Shown in pieces: positions 53,360 through 61,830 of a DNA stretch of 64,000 nucleotides. Where the stretch lies: positions 1 through 64,000 of the forward strand of contig NZ_JAFFQC010000021.1 of assembly GCF_016918545.1 (NCBI RefSeq). The letters are read 5' to 3'. How positions within the stretch are numbered: position 1 is the first letter of the stretch; each line of letters starts with the position of its first letter. This DNA is from Desulfobulbus alkaliphilus (lineage in GTDB: Bacteria > Desulfobacterota > Desulfobulbia > Desulfobulbales > Desulfobulbaceae). Both the position numbers and the translations under genes were made by a program. The notes beneath the pieces were generated by a model, which was given only the letters and a program-made list of their open reading frames with translations, was not told the DNA's origin and searched no databases.

Positions 53360-53620
53360 TTTGCCGGTACCTCATATACCGATAAGCAAGTCGTCGGACA
53401 ACATGTCAATTCTCTGCAGTGCAGCCTGTCCTTCGTAGATGAAGAGCTGGTCAACACTCAGGTGTTCTGACCCTCTTTGCTGACGACAGAACCGTTCATC
53501 AGGGGGGTGAGGAGATACCTTGCAGGGTCAGGCGGCGGGTATTTGTGCAGGTCAATGACGGCACATTTCACTACCCTTTTTTTTCCAGAAGTACAAGTAC
53601 ATTACAGATTTTTTCCTGAA
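53360..53620. other. Stretch without a recognisable gene
   Basis: Between repeat copies L and M. No convincing frame on either strand; contains TTTTTT tracts near 53580. Confidence 0.45.
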
Positions 53621-53730
53621 CCTTGAATCCGTGACGGCTGGATCTTGTTTTGGCTTTATCTTGCTGTATTCATCTTATAATTGCAGCGGAATCCTTAGCA
53701 ATACCTTTCACCAGCCGCCCTTCGGGGCAT
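53621..53730 (+). repeat. TIR element copy M (right end lost)
   Basis: CCTTGAATCCGTGACGGCTG, CTGTATTCATCTTATAATTG core and CACCAGCCGCCCTTCGGGGC. Same truncation point as copy L, just after the TTCG hairpin. Confidence 0.85.
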
Positions 53731-54029
53731 TATCCTTGATCCTGATGCCGCCACCTTGGTACAAAGGATGTTGCGATCCAGGCACACCCTGGTACGCTCT
53801 TCAGATGACAAAATGCGGCCAGGGTGCTAATCTTTCCCTTGTCTTTCGTCCACGGCGGCAGCTTCTGCACGAAAAGACGGCAGGTGAGGTGGAAGGCCGG
53901 GCAACCATGATCGACGTGGTCAGAGGTGTTGCCGAGGTGACGAAATGAACCAGGGGGGGATAGAGCCGTTTGTGAACGATCACTGGCCCTGTTCCGAATC
54001 CTGCGCATTCCTCTCACTGCGGGATTTCC

Positions 54030-55193
54030 GTGAAAAAAGCGTATATTGTCCTTATGGTGGTCGCGGCTGCCGGACTGTTCTTCGGCTATCGCTCTCTGAC
54101 CGCCGAAAAACCGATCCATGTCACCGTTGAGACCGTGGCTGTCGGGCCAGTGGAGGCTGTGGTGGCCAATACCCGTGCCGGTTCGGTCAAGGCGCGTCAA
54201 CGGGCCAATCTGACTCCGGCCATCGGCGGCCGGATCGATACTCTGCATGTCCGCAAGGCTGATATCGTCGAAGCCGGACAGGTGCTGCTCACCTTGTGGA
54301 ATAAGGATCTGCAGGCAGAACGGCAACTGGCTGCAGCGGAAGCAGCGGCGGTCCAGGCTTCGGCTCGGGAAATCTGTCGCATGGCCGAGCTGGCCGAACG
54401 GCAGGCAGACCGTCAGGCCGTTCTCCATCGCAATCGTGTTGTCTCCGAATCCGCCTACGATGAGGCAATGATCTCTGCTCAGGGAAAAAAGGCGGCCTGC
54501 GAGGCGGCTACAGCCCGGATTGAGGTGGCGGCTGCCAGGGTGGCGGCTGCCGAGGCCACCCTGGAGCGAACCATTCTCATTGCTCCTTTTGCCGGAATAG
54601 TCGCCGAAGTGAACGGTGAGATCGGTGAATACCTGACCCCGTCACCGCCGGGCATCGCCACATTGCCGGCCGTCGATCTCATCAGTATGGACGCGCTGTA
54701 TGTTGCGGCTCCCATTGACGAGATTGACGCTGCTCAGGTCCGGGAGGGCATGGACGTGCGCATCAGCCTGGATGCCTTTCCCCGGCAGAGTTTCCCGGGG
54801 AGGGTGCGGAGTATCGCTCCCTATGTCCTGGAAGTAGCCAAGCAGGCTCGCACAGTCGAGGTTGAAGCCGAGTTTCTTGAAGATGCTGCTCCTGACAACC
54901 TCCTTGCCGGCTACAGCGCCGACGTCGAAATCATTCTCGATGCCCGCGGCGAGGTGGTGCGCATTCCCACCGAGGCGGTTCTTCAGGACGGTTTTGTGTA
55001 TGTGCTCCGTCCGGAAACCCGTCGGGTCGAGCGTCGCCGCATCGAGGCGGGCATTTTCAACTGGAGGTTTACCGAGGTTGTTGCCGGCCTGGATCCTGGT
55101 GAATTAGTGGTGACCTCCATTGATCGTCGAGGGCTTGCCGAAGGGGTTCTGGTGGAGGTGGAGAACCACAGTCTGGCAGTGGCAGGGCGATGA
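54030..55193 (+). CDS. Periplasmic adaptor of a MacA/HlyD-type exporter
   Basis: 387 residues, GTG start. N-terminal membrane anchor AYIVLMVVAAAGLFFGY, lipoyl halves (TPAIGGRIDTLHVRKADIVE; TILIAPFAGIVAEVNGEIGE), a long coiled coil rich in Ala/Glu (about 90-180) and a beta-barrel part. It connects the inner-membrane ABC unit encoded next with an outer-membrane channel. It overlaps the ATPase start by 4 nt. Confidence 0.88.
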   Translation: MKKAYIVLMVVAAAGLFFGYRSLTAEKPIHVTVETVAVGPVEAVVANTRAGSVKARQRANLTPAIGGRIDTLHVRKADIVEAGQVLLTLWNKDLQAERQLAAAEAAAVQASAREICRMAELAERQADRQAVLHRNRVVSESAYDEAMISAQGKKAACEAATARIEVAAARVAAAEATLERTILIAPFAGIVAEVNGEIGEYLTPSPPGIATLPAVDLISMDALYVAAPIDEIDAAQVREGMDVRISLDAFPRQSFPGRVRSIAPYVLEVAKQARTVEVEAEFLEDAAPDNLLAGYSADVEIILDARGEVVRIPTEAVLQDGFVYVLRPETRRVERRRIEAGIFNWRFTEVVAGLDPGELVVTSIDRRGLAEGVLVEVENHSLAVAGR

Positions 55194-55867
55194 TTGAATT
55201 GCTCGAGGTCAGCCGTATTTTTTCGGTGGGCGGACAGGAAGTGCGGGCTATGGATCAGGTTTCACTGATCATCGAGCCGGGAGAATACCTGTCAGTAATG
55301 GGCCCTTCGGGATCGGGCAAGTCAACTCTGCTCAACATTATCGGTCTCCTTGACACTCCCAACAGCGGTACCTATTTCCTGGACGGCGAGGATGTCACCA
55401 GCCTCAATGACACCCAACTGGCAGCCATTCGCGGCCGCAAGATCGGGTTCATTTTCCAGTTTTTTCATCTTATCCCCCGTCTCACAGCCCAGCAGAATAT
55501 TGAATTGCCCCTGCTTCTGGCCGGGGTGCCCCGTCGGGAACGGTCCCGGCGAAGCGATCGTCTGATCGCCGCTTTCGGCCTGGAGGGCAGACAGCATCAT
55601 CGCCCGGACGAGCTTTCCGGAGGTCAGCGCCAGCGGGTCGCCATAGCCAGGTCGGTGATCAACGAACCCGCGGTACTGCTCGCCGATGAACCCACCGGCA
55701 ACCTGGATCGCACCGCTGGTGAAGAGATCGTCCAATTGATGGAAGAGCTCAACCGCAATGGGTTGACGCTGATTGTTGTCACCCATGATCCGGAGATCGG
55801 TGGCCGGGCCGGCAGACGTATCCGGGTTGTTGACGGGCGGATAGCCGCCGATACAGGCAGGGAGTAG
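55190..55867 (+). CDS. ABC transporter ATP-binding protein (MacB-type)
   Basis: 225 residues, Walker A GPSGSGKST at 38-46, signature LSGGQRQRVAIARS, Walker B VLLADEPTGNLD. LolD/MacB group, second such ATPase in the window. ATGA overlap with the adaptor and 4-bp gap to the permease. Confidence 0.92.
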   Translation: MIELLEVSRIFSVGGQEVRAMDQVSLIIEPGEYLSVMGPSGSGKSTLLNIIGLLDTPNSGTYFLDGEDVTSLNDTQLAAIRGRKIGFIFQFFHLIPRLTAQQNIELPLLLAGVPRRERSRRSDRLIAAFGLEGRQHHRPDELSGGQRQRVAIARSVINEPAVLLADEPTGNLDRTAGEEIVQLMEELNRNGLTLIVVTHDPEIGGRAGRRIRVVDGRIAADTGRE

Positions 55868-55871
55868 GTCC

Positions 55872-57080
55872 ATGCGGCCCCTGGATGCCATCGCTTTTGC
55901 TTTGATCAGTCTGGATGGCAACCGGGTTCGCACCCTGCTCATGCTTCTGGCCATGAGCATCGGGGTGGCGGCTGTCGTTCTGCTCACCGGTGTCGGTAAT
56001 GGCGCCCGGCTTTACGTAGTTGATCAGTTTGCCTCCCTGGGCACCAATCTGGTGATTGTCATTCCGGGGCGGGCGGAGACCGCATCAGGCACTGCTGCGA
56101 CCATTGTCGGGGAAACACCCCGTGACCTTACTCTGGGTGATGCCAGGGCTCTGGAAAGGGGTGATCTGGTCCGGCGACTGGCTCCCATCAATATCGGTGA
56201 GATGCGTATCAGCTGGCGAGGACGGGAACGGCAGGTGCCGGTGATCGGTTCTACGGCCCCCCTGCTTGAAATTCATCACCTGCGCATGGATCGGGGCTTT
56301 TTTCTGCCGGACGAGGATATGGAAATCGCCCGCCCGGTCTGTGTGATCGGGGCCAGGGTCAACCGGGAACTGTTCGGGCGGGAGAATGCTCTGGGTGAAC
56401 TGGTGCGCTTGGGCGGGTTCCGTTGTCGGGTGATTGGCATCCTTGGTTCCGAGGGTCGCTCTCTGGGACTGGATACCGAAGAAATGGTGATCGTGCCGGT
56501 GGCCTTTGCCCAGATGCTGCTCAATACCGAGGGTTTGTTCCGTATTCTCATCGAAGCCAGGGACATGGACGCCATCGACCGATTGCAGCGCTTCATCACC
56601 ACGACCATCGCCAAACGGCATTACGGTGAGGAGGATGTCACCATTATCACTCAGGACGCGGTCCTGGCCACCTTTGATACCATCTTTGCCGTCCTAACCC
56701 TCACCGTGGCCGGAATCGCTGCCATCAGCCTGGTGGTGGCCGGTATCCTGGTCATGAATGTCATGCTCATGGCCGTGAATCAGCGTACCGCCGAGATAGG
56801 TCTATGCAAGGCCCTGGGAGCAGGGAAACTCCAGATCATGGTGCTTGTGGTGACCGAAGCGCTGCTGCTTGCAAGCATTGGCGGTCTGATCGGTATCGGG
56901 CTCGGTTTTGCCGGTGCCTGGCTGACGGTGCAGTTGTATCCCGCCCTGCAGACCACCCCGCCGCTCTGGGCCATTGGTGCTGCCCTGGGCACGGCCCTGG
57001 GGACGGGATTTGTCTTCGCCCTGCTCCCGGCGCGAAGGGCGGCCCGGCTTGATCCGATTCAGGCCCTGGCGCGGCATTGA
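55872..57080 (+). CDS. ABC transporter permease (MacB-type), first copy
   Basis: 402 residues. TM1 around 18-42 (MLLAMSIGVAAVVLLTGVGN), MacB periplasmic domain, and three C-terminal helices with the FtsX motif RTAEIGLCKALGAGKLQIM. Paired with a second permease 7 bp downstream, so the transporter probably uses a heterodimer of permeases rather than a MacB homodimer with fused ATPase. Confidence 0.9.
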   Translation: MRPLDAIAFALISLDGNRVRTLLMLLAMSIGVAAVVLLTGVGNGARLYVVDQFASLGTNLVIVIPGRAETASGTAATIVGETPRDLTLGDARALERGDLVRRLAPINIGEMRISWRGRERQVPVIGSTAPLLEIHHLRMDRGFFLPDEDMEIARPVCVIGARVNRELFGRENALGELVRLGGFRCRVIGILGSEGRSLGLDTEEMVIVPVAFAQMLLNTEGLFRILIEARDMDAIDRLQRFITTTIAKRHYGEEDVTIITQDAVLATFDTIFAVLTLTVAGIAAISLVVAGILVMNVMLMAVNQRTAEIGLCKALGAGKLQIMVLVVTEALLLASIGGLIGIGLGFAGAWLTVQLYPALQTTPPLWAIGAALGTALGTGFVFALLPARRAARLDPIQALARH

Positions 57081-57087
57081 GATCCGC

Positions 57088-58287
57088 ATGGACATCATCG
57101 ATCATATCAGGTTCATCACCACCTCCATCCGTGCCAAGCGTCTGCACTCTTTTCTCACCGGGTTAGGGATCGCGGTGGGAATTGCCGCGGTCATTCTGCT
57201 TACCTCCATGGGCGAAGGGCTGCAGCGCTATGTTCTCGCTGAGTTCACGCAGTTCGGTACCAACCTGATCGCTGTTACCCCGGGAAAAGTGACCACCATG
57301 GGGACTTCGCTGGGGGTGATTGGTTCGGAACGTTTACTCACTCTGGAGGACAGTGAAGCGCTACGCCGGATTCCCGGCGTGGAAGCGGTGGTGCCGGTGG
57401 TGCAGGGGAATGCCGAGGTCAAGGCTGAAGGTCGTACGCGAAGGATTACGGTATACGGAGTCGGCCCGGAGATGGACCGGGCTTTTCGCATGCGGGTACA
57501 GAGCGGTCGTTTCCTGCCTCCGGACGATCCGCGAACCGCCCGGCCCTTTGTCGTTCTTGGCCATAAAGTCCGGGAGGAACTTTTTCCTGATCGCAATCCT
57601 CTGGGAGAGCGGATTCAGGTAGGCAATCAACCGGCCCGGGTGATCGGAGTGATGGAATCCAAGGGACAGGTTCTGGGGTTTGACCTGGACGATACCGTGT
57701 TCATCCCAACGGTGCGGGCCCTGGACCTGTTCAATCGGGAGGGTCTGATGGAGATTGATGTCCTCTATCGGGAGGGTGTCGACCCCGAAGAGATAGTGGC
57801 CTCCATCAGGCGCCTCCTTGTGCAGCGTCATGGGCAGGAGGATTTCACCATCATCACCCAGCAACAGATGCTCGATGTTCTCGGGTCGATCCTTGGCATG
57901 CTGACCGTGGCGGTGGGTGCTTTAGGCGGAATATCCCTGCTGGTGGGTAGTGTCGGCATTTTTACGGTGATGACCATTGCCTTGCGCGAGCGAATCAATG
58001 AGATCGGCCTGCTGCGTGCCATAGGGGCCAGGCGGAGCCAAATCCTGCTCTTTTTTCTCCTCGAAGGGACTCTGCTGGCGGCACTTGGCGGAGCAGCCGG
58101 GCTGGCCATTGGTCTCTGCTGTGCTTTGATCATCCATACCTTTGTTCCGCTTCTGCCGGTCCATACACCATGGACATTCGTGGTTCTTGCCGAGCTGCTG
58201 GCCATGGGGATTGGCATGCTCGCCTCAATCCTGCCCGCCTTGCAGGCGGCTCGTCTCGATCCGCTGGAGGCGCTGCGTTCTGAATAG
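57088..58287 (+). CDS. ABC transporter permease (MacB-type), second copy
   Basis: 399 residues from the ATG at 57088; the frame is open back to 56974 but that region belongs to the previous gene. Same layout as its neighbour: TM1 (FLTGLGIAVGIAAVILLTSM), periplasmic core starting FTQFGTNLIAVTPGKV, C-terminal ALRERINEIGLLRAIGARRS. Ends just before a terminator. Confidence 0.9.
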   Translation: MDIIDHIRFITTSIRAKRLHSFLTGLGIAVGIAAVILLTSMGEGLQRYVLAEFTQFGTNLIAVTPGKVTTMGTSLGVIGSERLLTLEDSEALRRIPGVEAVVPVVQGNAEVKAEGRTRRITVYGVGPEMDRAFRMRVQSGRFLPPDDPRTARPFVVLGHKVREELFPDRNPLGERIQVGNQPARVIGVMESKGQVLGFDLDDTVFIPTVRALDLFNREGLMEIDVLYREGVDPEEIVASIRRLLVQRHGQEDFTIITQQQMLDVLGSILGMLTVAVGALGGISLLVGSVGIFTVMTIALRERINEIGLLRAIGARRSQILLFFLLEGTLLAALGGAAGLAIGLCCALIIHTFVPLLPVHTPWTFVVLAELLAMGIGMLASILPALQAARLDPLEALRSE

Positions 58288-58329
58288 ATCAGGGGCAACG
58301 CCCATAAAAGTATGGGCCTGATCCTTTTT
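58287..58329 (+). terminator. Terminator of the MacAB-type operon
   Basis: GATCAGG (58287-58293) pairs with CCTGATC (58317-58323), with inner GCCCATA/TATGGGC, followed by CTTTTT. Confidence 0.8.
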
Positions 58330-58395
58330 CCATTGCGGTCCTTGCCGATATGGACGACAATAATTAACTTGGATCATATTAAACTGCCTAAGGTC

Positions 58396-58962
58396 ATGAG
58401 ATCGGTCAAATACAGTGTTATCAGAGGAATCCGTTCCATCAAGTACAGCAGATGGCTGAACGGCAGGTTTCCCGGGTTGAGAAACAAGGACCTGTGGAGT
58501 GGTAATCGTGCCAGTTTTGCCCGGGCCGGGTTCGTGGGTGCCTTCTGCGCGTTTATACCCATTCCCCTGCAGATGCCGCTGGCCGCCATCGTTTCCTATT
58601 ATGCCCGCGCCAATATACCCCTTGCCGTTGCCCTGGCCTGGTTGACCAATCCGGTCACCATGTGGCCGATCTGGACCTTTGGCTATCTGGTGGGGGGCTG
58701 GGTTCTGGGGAAACCAACCCTGGGTAAGATTGAAGTGACTGAAGGCGTGAACATGTGGGGCTGGATGACGGAAGTGCTGCCGCAGATCTGGCTGCCACTT
58801 TGGCTTGGCAACGGTATATTAGGCCTCTTTATCGGCAGTTGGCTCTATCTGGCCATACGTTTTGTCCCCTTACCCCAATTCAATTTTCTCCGCAAAAGAA
58901 AGAAACCAGCCTCCAGTCAGGCATCGGAATTATCCCCGAGCCGGGTTGACTCATCGAGGTAA
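58396..58962 (+). CDS. DUF2062 membrane protein
   Basis: About 188 residues from the ATG at 58396; an in-frame ATG at 58312 lies inside the terminator of the previous operon, so I prefer the later start, though its AAGG is only 2-3 bp away. DUF2062 features: GFVGAFCAFIPIPLQMPLAA, LAWLTNPVTMWPIWTFGYLV and a last helix (LGNGILGLFIGSWLYLAIRF), with a basic C-terminal tail. Inner-membrane protein of unknown role. Confidence 0.82.
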   Translation: MRSVKYSVIRGIRSIKYSRWLNGRFPGLRNKDLWSGNRASFARAGFVGAFCAFIPIPLQMPLAAIVSYYARANIPLAVALAWLTNPVTMWPIWTFGYLVGGWVLGKPTLGKIEVTEGVNMWGWMTEVLPQIWLPLWLGNGILGLFIGSWLYLAIRFVPLPQFNFLRKRKKPASSQASELSPSRVDSSR

Positions 58963-59005
58963 ACCAGGGTTCTGCTTCTTTCCTTTCACAGCCTTCATCA
59001 TTGTA

Positions 59006-59048
59006 CACGTTCACCGGGTGCAGGCAAAAAGCTGCCCGACCTGAGAAC
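59006..59048 (+). repeat. Dispersed repeat family 2, copy 4
   Basis: CACGTTCACCGGGTGCAGGC, AAAAAGCTGCCCGACCTGAG and AAC. Nearly the reverse complement of 19840-19883; lies in a convergent gap. Confidence 0.7.
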
Positions 59049-59064
59049 GGATACCATCAACAGG

Positions 59065-59706
59065 TTACTGTCCCGACCTGACTCGATACACAAAATAGAC
59101 GACCCGGATTCTGTCGGCAAATTCTTCGTTCCCCGGTAAATACAGCTCGGGTTCCGAGACAAATACCTTGCCCCACAACCCTTCTGCCTCGAGGGCATCC
59201 AGGATACGCGGGAAATTCTGTTGATACAGTAAATCATCGCGGTGGGTAAAGACGACCAGGCCATTGGGTACGGTCACCCTGACAAACTCGTGCAGCAACT
59301 CTCGCAGTGCTTCGATATAGGTCAGGACACCAACACAGTTGACCGCGGCAAACATATTGTCGGTAAACGGCAAGGGGAGCTGCTGCAGGTCAAGGGTCTG
59401 TACACTCGTATACACTCCTGTCTGCATGGCCTGTTCAATGGATGCAGACGAGATGTCCGTCCCGATAATGCTCTCGAATCCTTCGTTTTTCAGGGCCCTG
59501 CCAGTGAGCCCGGTCCCGCAGCCGGCATCAAAAACCGGCCCCTGGCAGAGGGAATGGGTTGCCAGCAGTCGAGCGGCGTATTGGGGCGCTCGGTAGGTCC
59601 ATTGATCGAGTGAGGCCTCATAGGTCGGCGCCCACTCGTCGTAATAGGTGGCAACTTCTCTGCTGTCGGTGCTGCCTTGACCCAGCCATGTCGTGTTTTT
59701 CTTCAA
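59065..59706 (-). CDS. SAM-dependent methyltransferase
   Basis: 213 residues, class I fold. YYDEWAPTYEASLDQWTYRA at the N-terminus, motif I VFDAGCGTGLTGRALKNEGF, IGTDISSASIEQAM and FAAVNCVGVLTYIEALREL. Similar to Williams-Beuren-type or UbiE-like small methyltransferases; the substrate is unknown. Follows the periplasmic protein gene on the same strand by 87 bp. Confidence 0.85.
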   Translation of the reverse strand: MKKNTTWLGQGSTDSREVATYYDEWAPTYEASLDQWTYRAPQYAARLLATHSLCQGPVFDAGCGTGLTGRALKNEGFESIIGTDISSASIEQAMQTGVYTSVQTLDLQQLPLPFTDNMFAAVNCVGVLTYIEALRELLHEFVRVTVPNGLVVFTHRDDLLYQQNFPRILDALEAEGLWGKVFVSEPELYLPGNEEFADRIRVVYFVYRVRSGQ

Positions 59707-59793
59707 AACGTTCCTCCCAGGAGTTGTCAGACAGGATCTGCTGGTTTGCGGAAGTATAAGGTTCCCACGTGCAGTGGGCCCCGCAGGGCTCTG

Positions 59794-60315
59794 TCAGGGC
59801 CTGGGCCCGATACCTCGTACCGCTCGGATCGATCCGCTGCCCTCGATGGTCTGGGTGATATGACCTGCGGTGATCACACTGCTCACGGTCCATTCAGCCT
59901 CCAATTCATGCTCACTGTAGGTTCCTCGTATGGATTTTTCTACCCGGGAATGGTAGCCATCCGGGCCGCTTTCCTCCCGCAGGTCGTGACCTGTGATCAC
60001 CCCTCCTTCACCTTTGCCGCTGCCTCCATGGCTCAGGCCATCGGGGTGGGGCGATCCTTCGACCCCTTTGAAGGCCAATTTGTATTCGAGTTCACCGCGG
60101 GAGTACACCCGAACCCAGTTTGCGCCGTCGGCTTCGGGATCGGCGGGAAAATTCCACGAGTTGGTACGGAATCGACTTGCATCGACGATTGTTATCTCGC
60201 CGGTGGATGAGGTAATGCTCCAGGTACCGAATTTGGCGGTATTGTCGCCGGCCGTTGCGGGTCCGGTGATCAGGACCAGCAACAAACCAAGCCAGGCCGT
60301 CATGCTTCTTTTCAT
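59794..60315 (-). CDS. Secreted protein of unknown function
   Basis: 173 residues from the ATG at 60315 (AAGGAA upstream). Signal peptide MKRSMTAWLGLLLVLITGPA with cleavage near ATA-GD. The mature part is beta-rich and Gly/Ser-rich (FGTWSITSSTGEITIVDASR; HGGSGKGEGGVITGHD). I recognise no family. Longer upstream in-frame Met residues lie in the intergenic repeat region and are unlikely. Confidence 0.7.
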   Translation of the reverse strand: MKRSMTAWLGLLLVLITGPATAGDNTAKFGTWSITSSTGEITIVDASRFRTNSWNFPADPEADGANWVRVYSRGELEYKLAFKGVEGSPHPDGLSHGGSGKGEGGVITGHDLREESGPDGYHSRVEKSIRGTYSEHELEAEWTVSSVITAGHITQTIEGSGSIRAVRGIGPRP

Positions 60316-60669
60316 GGTGTATCGTTTCCTTCTGCTTGAAAAAGAATTTTTCCTGTCTTGTTGATTGGTCTCCATCCACAAACAAGAGATTCCGGTCCGC
60401 ATCAAGACACCTTGGTGAAGGTAACCGAGGCCTAGAGCGGCAGAAAAAGTATCTCGAGGAGTATGTGCCGGTGCAACAAGGCGCCAGGGGAACAGAGCCG
60501 TTTCTAAACTGACACCCACTATACCACAAGGCGGCAGACTCTGCCACGGTGCTTTAACGTATCTTAATAATTTGATAAATTTCAAGAATTGCTTGAGTGC
60601 CGCGGGTCGTAGTTGAGGAAAACCGGAGGCGTTGGGTGAAAAAAGACGGTCTCTTTTGTCTCAATTATT
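60316..60669. other. Intergenic stretch with a REP-like motif
   Basis: No gene. GGGGAACAGAGCCGTTTCTA and AACTGACACCCAC (60487-60519) resemble the CCGTTNCNAAATTGACA sequence at 33145-33170 and the GAGCCGTTT motifs at 44948 and 53964. Confidence 0.4.
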
Positions 60670-60894
60670 TCATCCTCTGTCCCTGCGAAGCCGGTCGATA
60701 GCCGCGGAAATCAACTCTGATTCAGGCGCGTCCGGTTTGATTTTTCTTTCGTGTTCGATCAACCGTTCCACTGTACCGTGATCCCCCATGACCATCTTTG
60801 CCAGCCTGTTCTTTAATGCATTGGTCGAGGCGGTTTTTCCTCCATGGATAATCGTATTGAACGCCGAGCGAATTTTTGACCATAAACTGTTCAT
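60670..60894 (-). CDS. Small hypothetical protein (74 aa)
   Basis: 74 residues: SLWSKIRSAFNTIIHGG then a helical region LKNRLAKMVMGDHGTVERLI and ELISAAIDRLRRDRG. Charged and helical, soluble, no family recognised. Upstream ribosome site is poor. Protein-like composition favours a real gene. Confidence 0.5.
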   Translation of the reverse strand: MNSLWSKIRSAFNTIIHGGKTASTNALKNRLAKMVMGDHGTVERLIEHERKIKPDAPESELISAAIDRLRRDRG

Positions 60895-61044
60895 AAAATT
60901 TTCTGATATTTCTTTTGATTATACCGTTTTTCAAGACCTGTTTCCGATAGACTTCGGCACTATTCCCGACGAGGGTACCCTTGATTGAACCACAACAAAA
61001 ACAGCTTGTCATTATTTCTGCGAGAAACTAGGGTCAAGAAACTA

Positions 61045-61150
61045 GGGTCAGATCTTGAATCAAGAAAAATTGGAAGAAAAATTGGAAAATTTGGGGTCAG
61101 ATCTTGAATCATCTGAAAAATGAAATAATTCAAGATTCAAGATCTGACCC
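61045..61150. repeat. REP-like repeats GGGTCAGATCTTGAATC (3 copies)
   Basis: Exact 17-mers at 61045-61061 and 61094-61110 in direct orientation and inverted at 61134-61150. The last two form a 17-bp stem with a 23-base loop. Typical of RAYT-linked REP sequences. A shorter relative, TCAAGACCTGACCC, is at 1651-1664. Confidence 0.75.
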
Positions 61151-61168
61151 TAACTTATTTATTCCTGC

Positions 61169-61360
61169 TCAATTCTCATACCGACCAGGGGGCAGGACCA
61201 GCAGGGCAGCCGTCACGAACCAAGACAACGGCACAGTGAGCAAGAGGACCAGCACAAGGTTTTTCTTCCTCCGAAAGGCCAGGTATGCGTTGACCGGGAA
61301 GGCAATAGTGAGGGTGAGGAAAACGCCGGTGGCGATGGCTGTTTCTGCCCAAGGAGTCAT
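61169..61360 (-). CDS. Small two-helix membrane protein (63 aa)
   Basis: 63 residues, MTPWAETAIATGVFLTLTIA with helix 1, a basic turn FRRKKN and helix 2 LVLVLLLTVPLSWFVTAALL. Resembles short conserved membrane proteins, function unknown. Ends 19 bp from the REP-like repeats. No clear ribosome site. Confidence 0.5.
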   Translation of the reverse strand: MTPWAETAIATGVFLTLTIAFPVNAYLAFRRKKNLVLVLLLTVPLSWFVTAALLVLPPGRYEN

Positions 61361-61498
61361 TGATCGGGTTCAGTTGTTATTTTTCACGGTGAACATACTT
61401 GGCAGTTTTTTTTATGCCTGGGGCCGCATAGCCAAGGTGGAATCAGCAGTTAAAAAAATGAAAAAGTTGTACAGGGGTTGTACAGGCAGCTTTAAAAA

Positions 61499-61535
61499 CA
61501 AAAAGCCACCTAGCAAATTGATTGCTAAGTGGCTG
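61499..61535 (-). terminator. Terminator of tRNA-Arg
   Basis: AGCCAC-TTAGCAA and TTGCTAG-GTGGCT on the minus strand with TTTTTG after the stem. Located 8 bp after the CCA end. Confidence 0.85.
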
Positions 61536-61542
61536 TAATTGC

Positions 61543-61619
61543 TGGTGGACGAGGCGGGATTCGAACCCGCGACCTTTGGCTTCGGAGGCCAACACTCTAT
61601 CCAGCTGAGCTACCCGTCC
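61543..61619 (-). tRNA. tRNA-Arg (anticodon CCG)
   Basis: The reverse complement begins GGACGGGTAGCTCAGCTGGA. The anticodon arm TTGGC-CTCCGAA-GCCAA gives CCG. GGTTCGAATCC T-arm and encoded CCA; 77 nt. Confidence 0.97.
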
Positions 61620-61830
61620 TGCTGTTTGCCAAGCGCGGCCCATTCATACCATACTCTTGCCCGGGTTTCCAGCCTAAAACTGCTTTGTCGGTGGGAGGAT
61701 TGGTTGTGGTTCTATCCGTGGGCGCAGGCAATCGACAGTTCAAGAGGCAGGCTGCGGATTTGGCGAGATCCTGTGTTGTGTGTTCTGTGCACAGTAGCTG
61801 GGTCGCTGCGGATGGAGTGTCGGAGAAAAG

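Noticed and set aside
53631-53948. 105-codon plus-strand frame before the MacA-like gene
   Set aside because: Most of it lies in TIR copy M and the adjoining spacer; composition is not protein-like.
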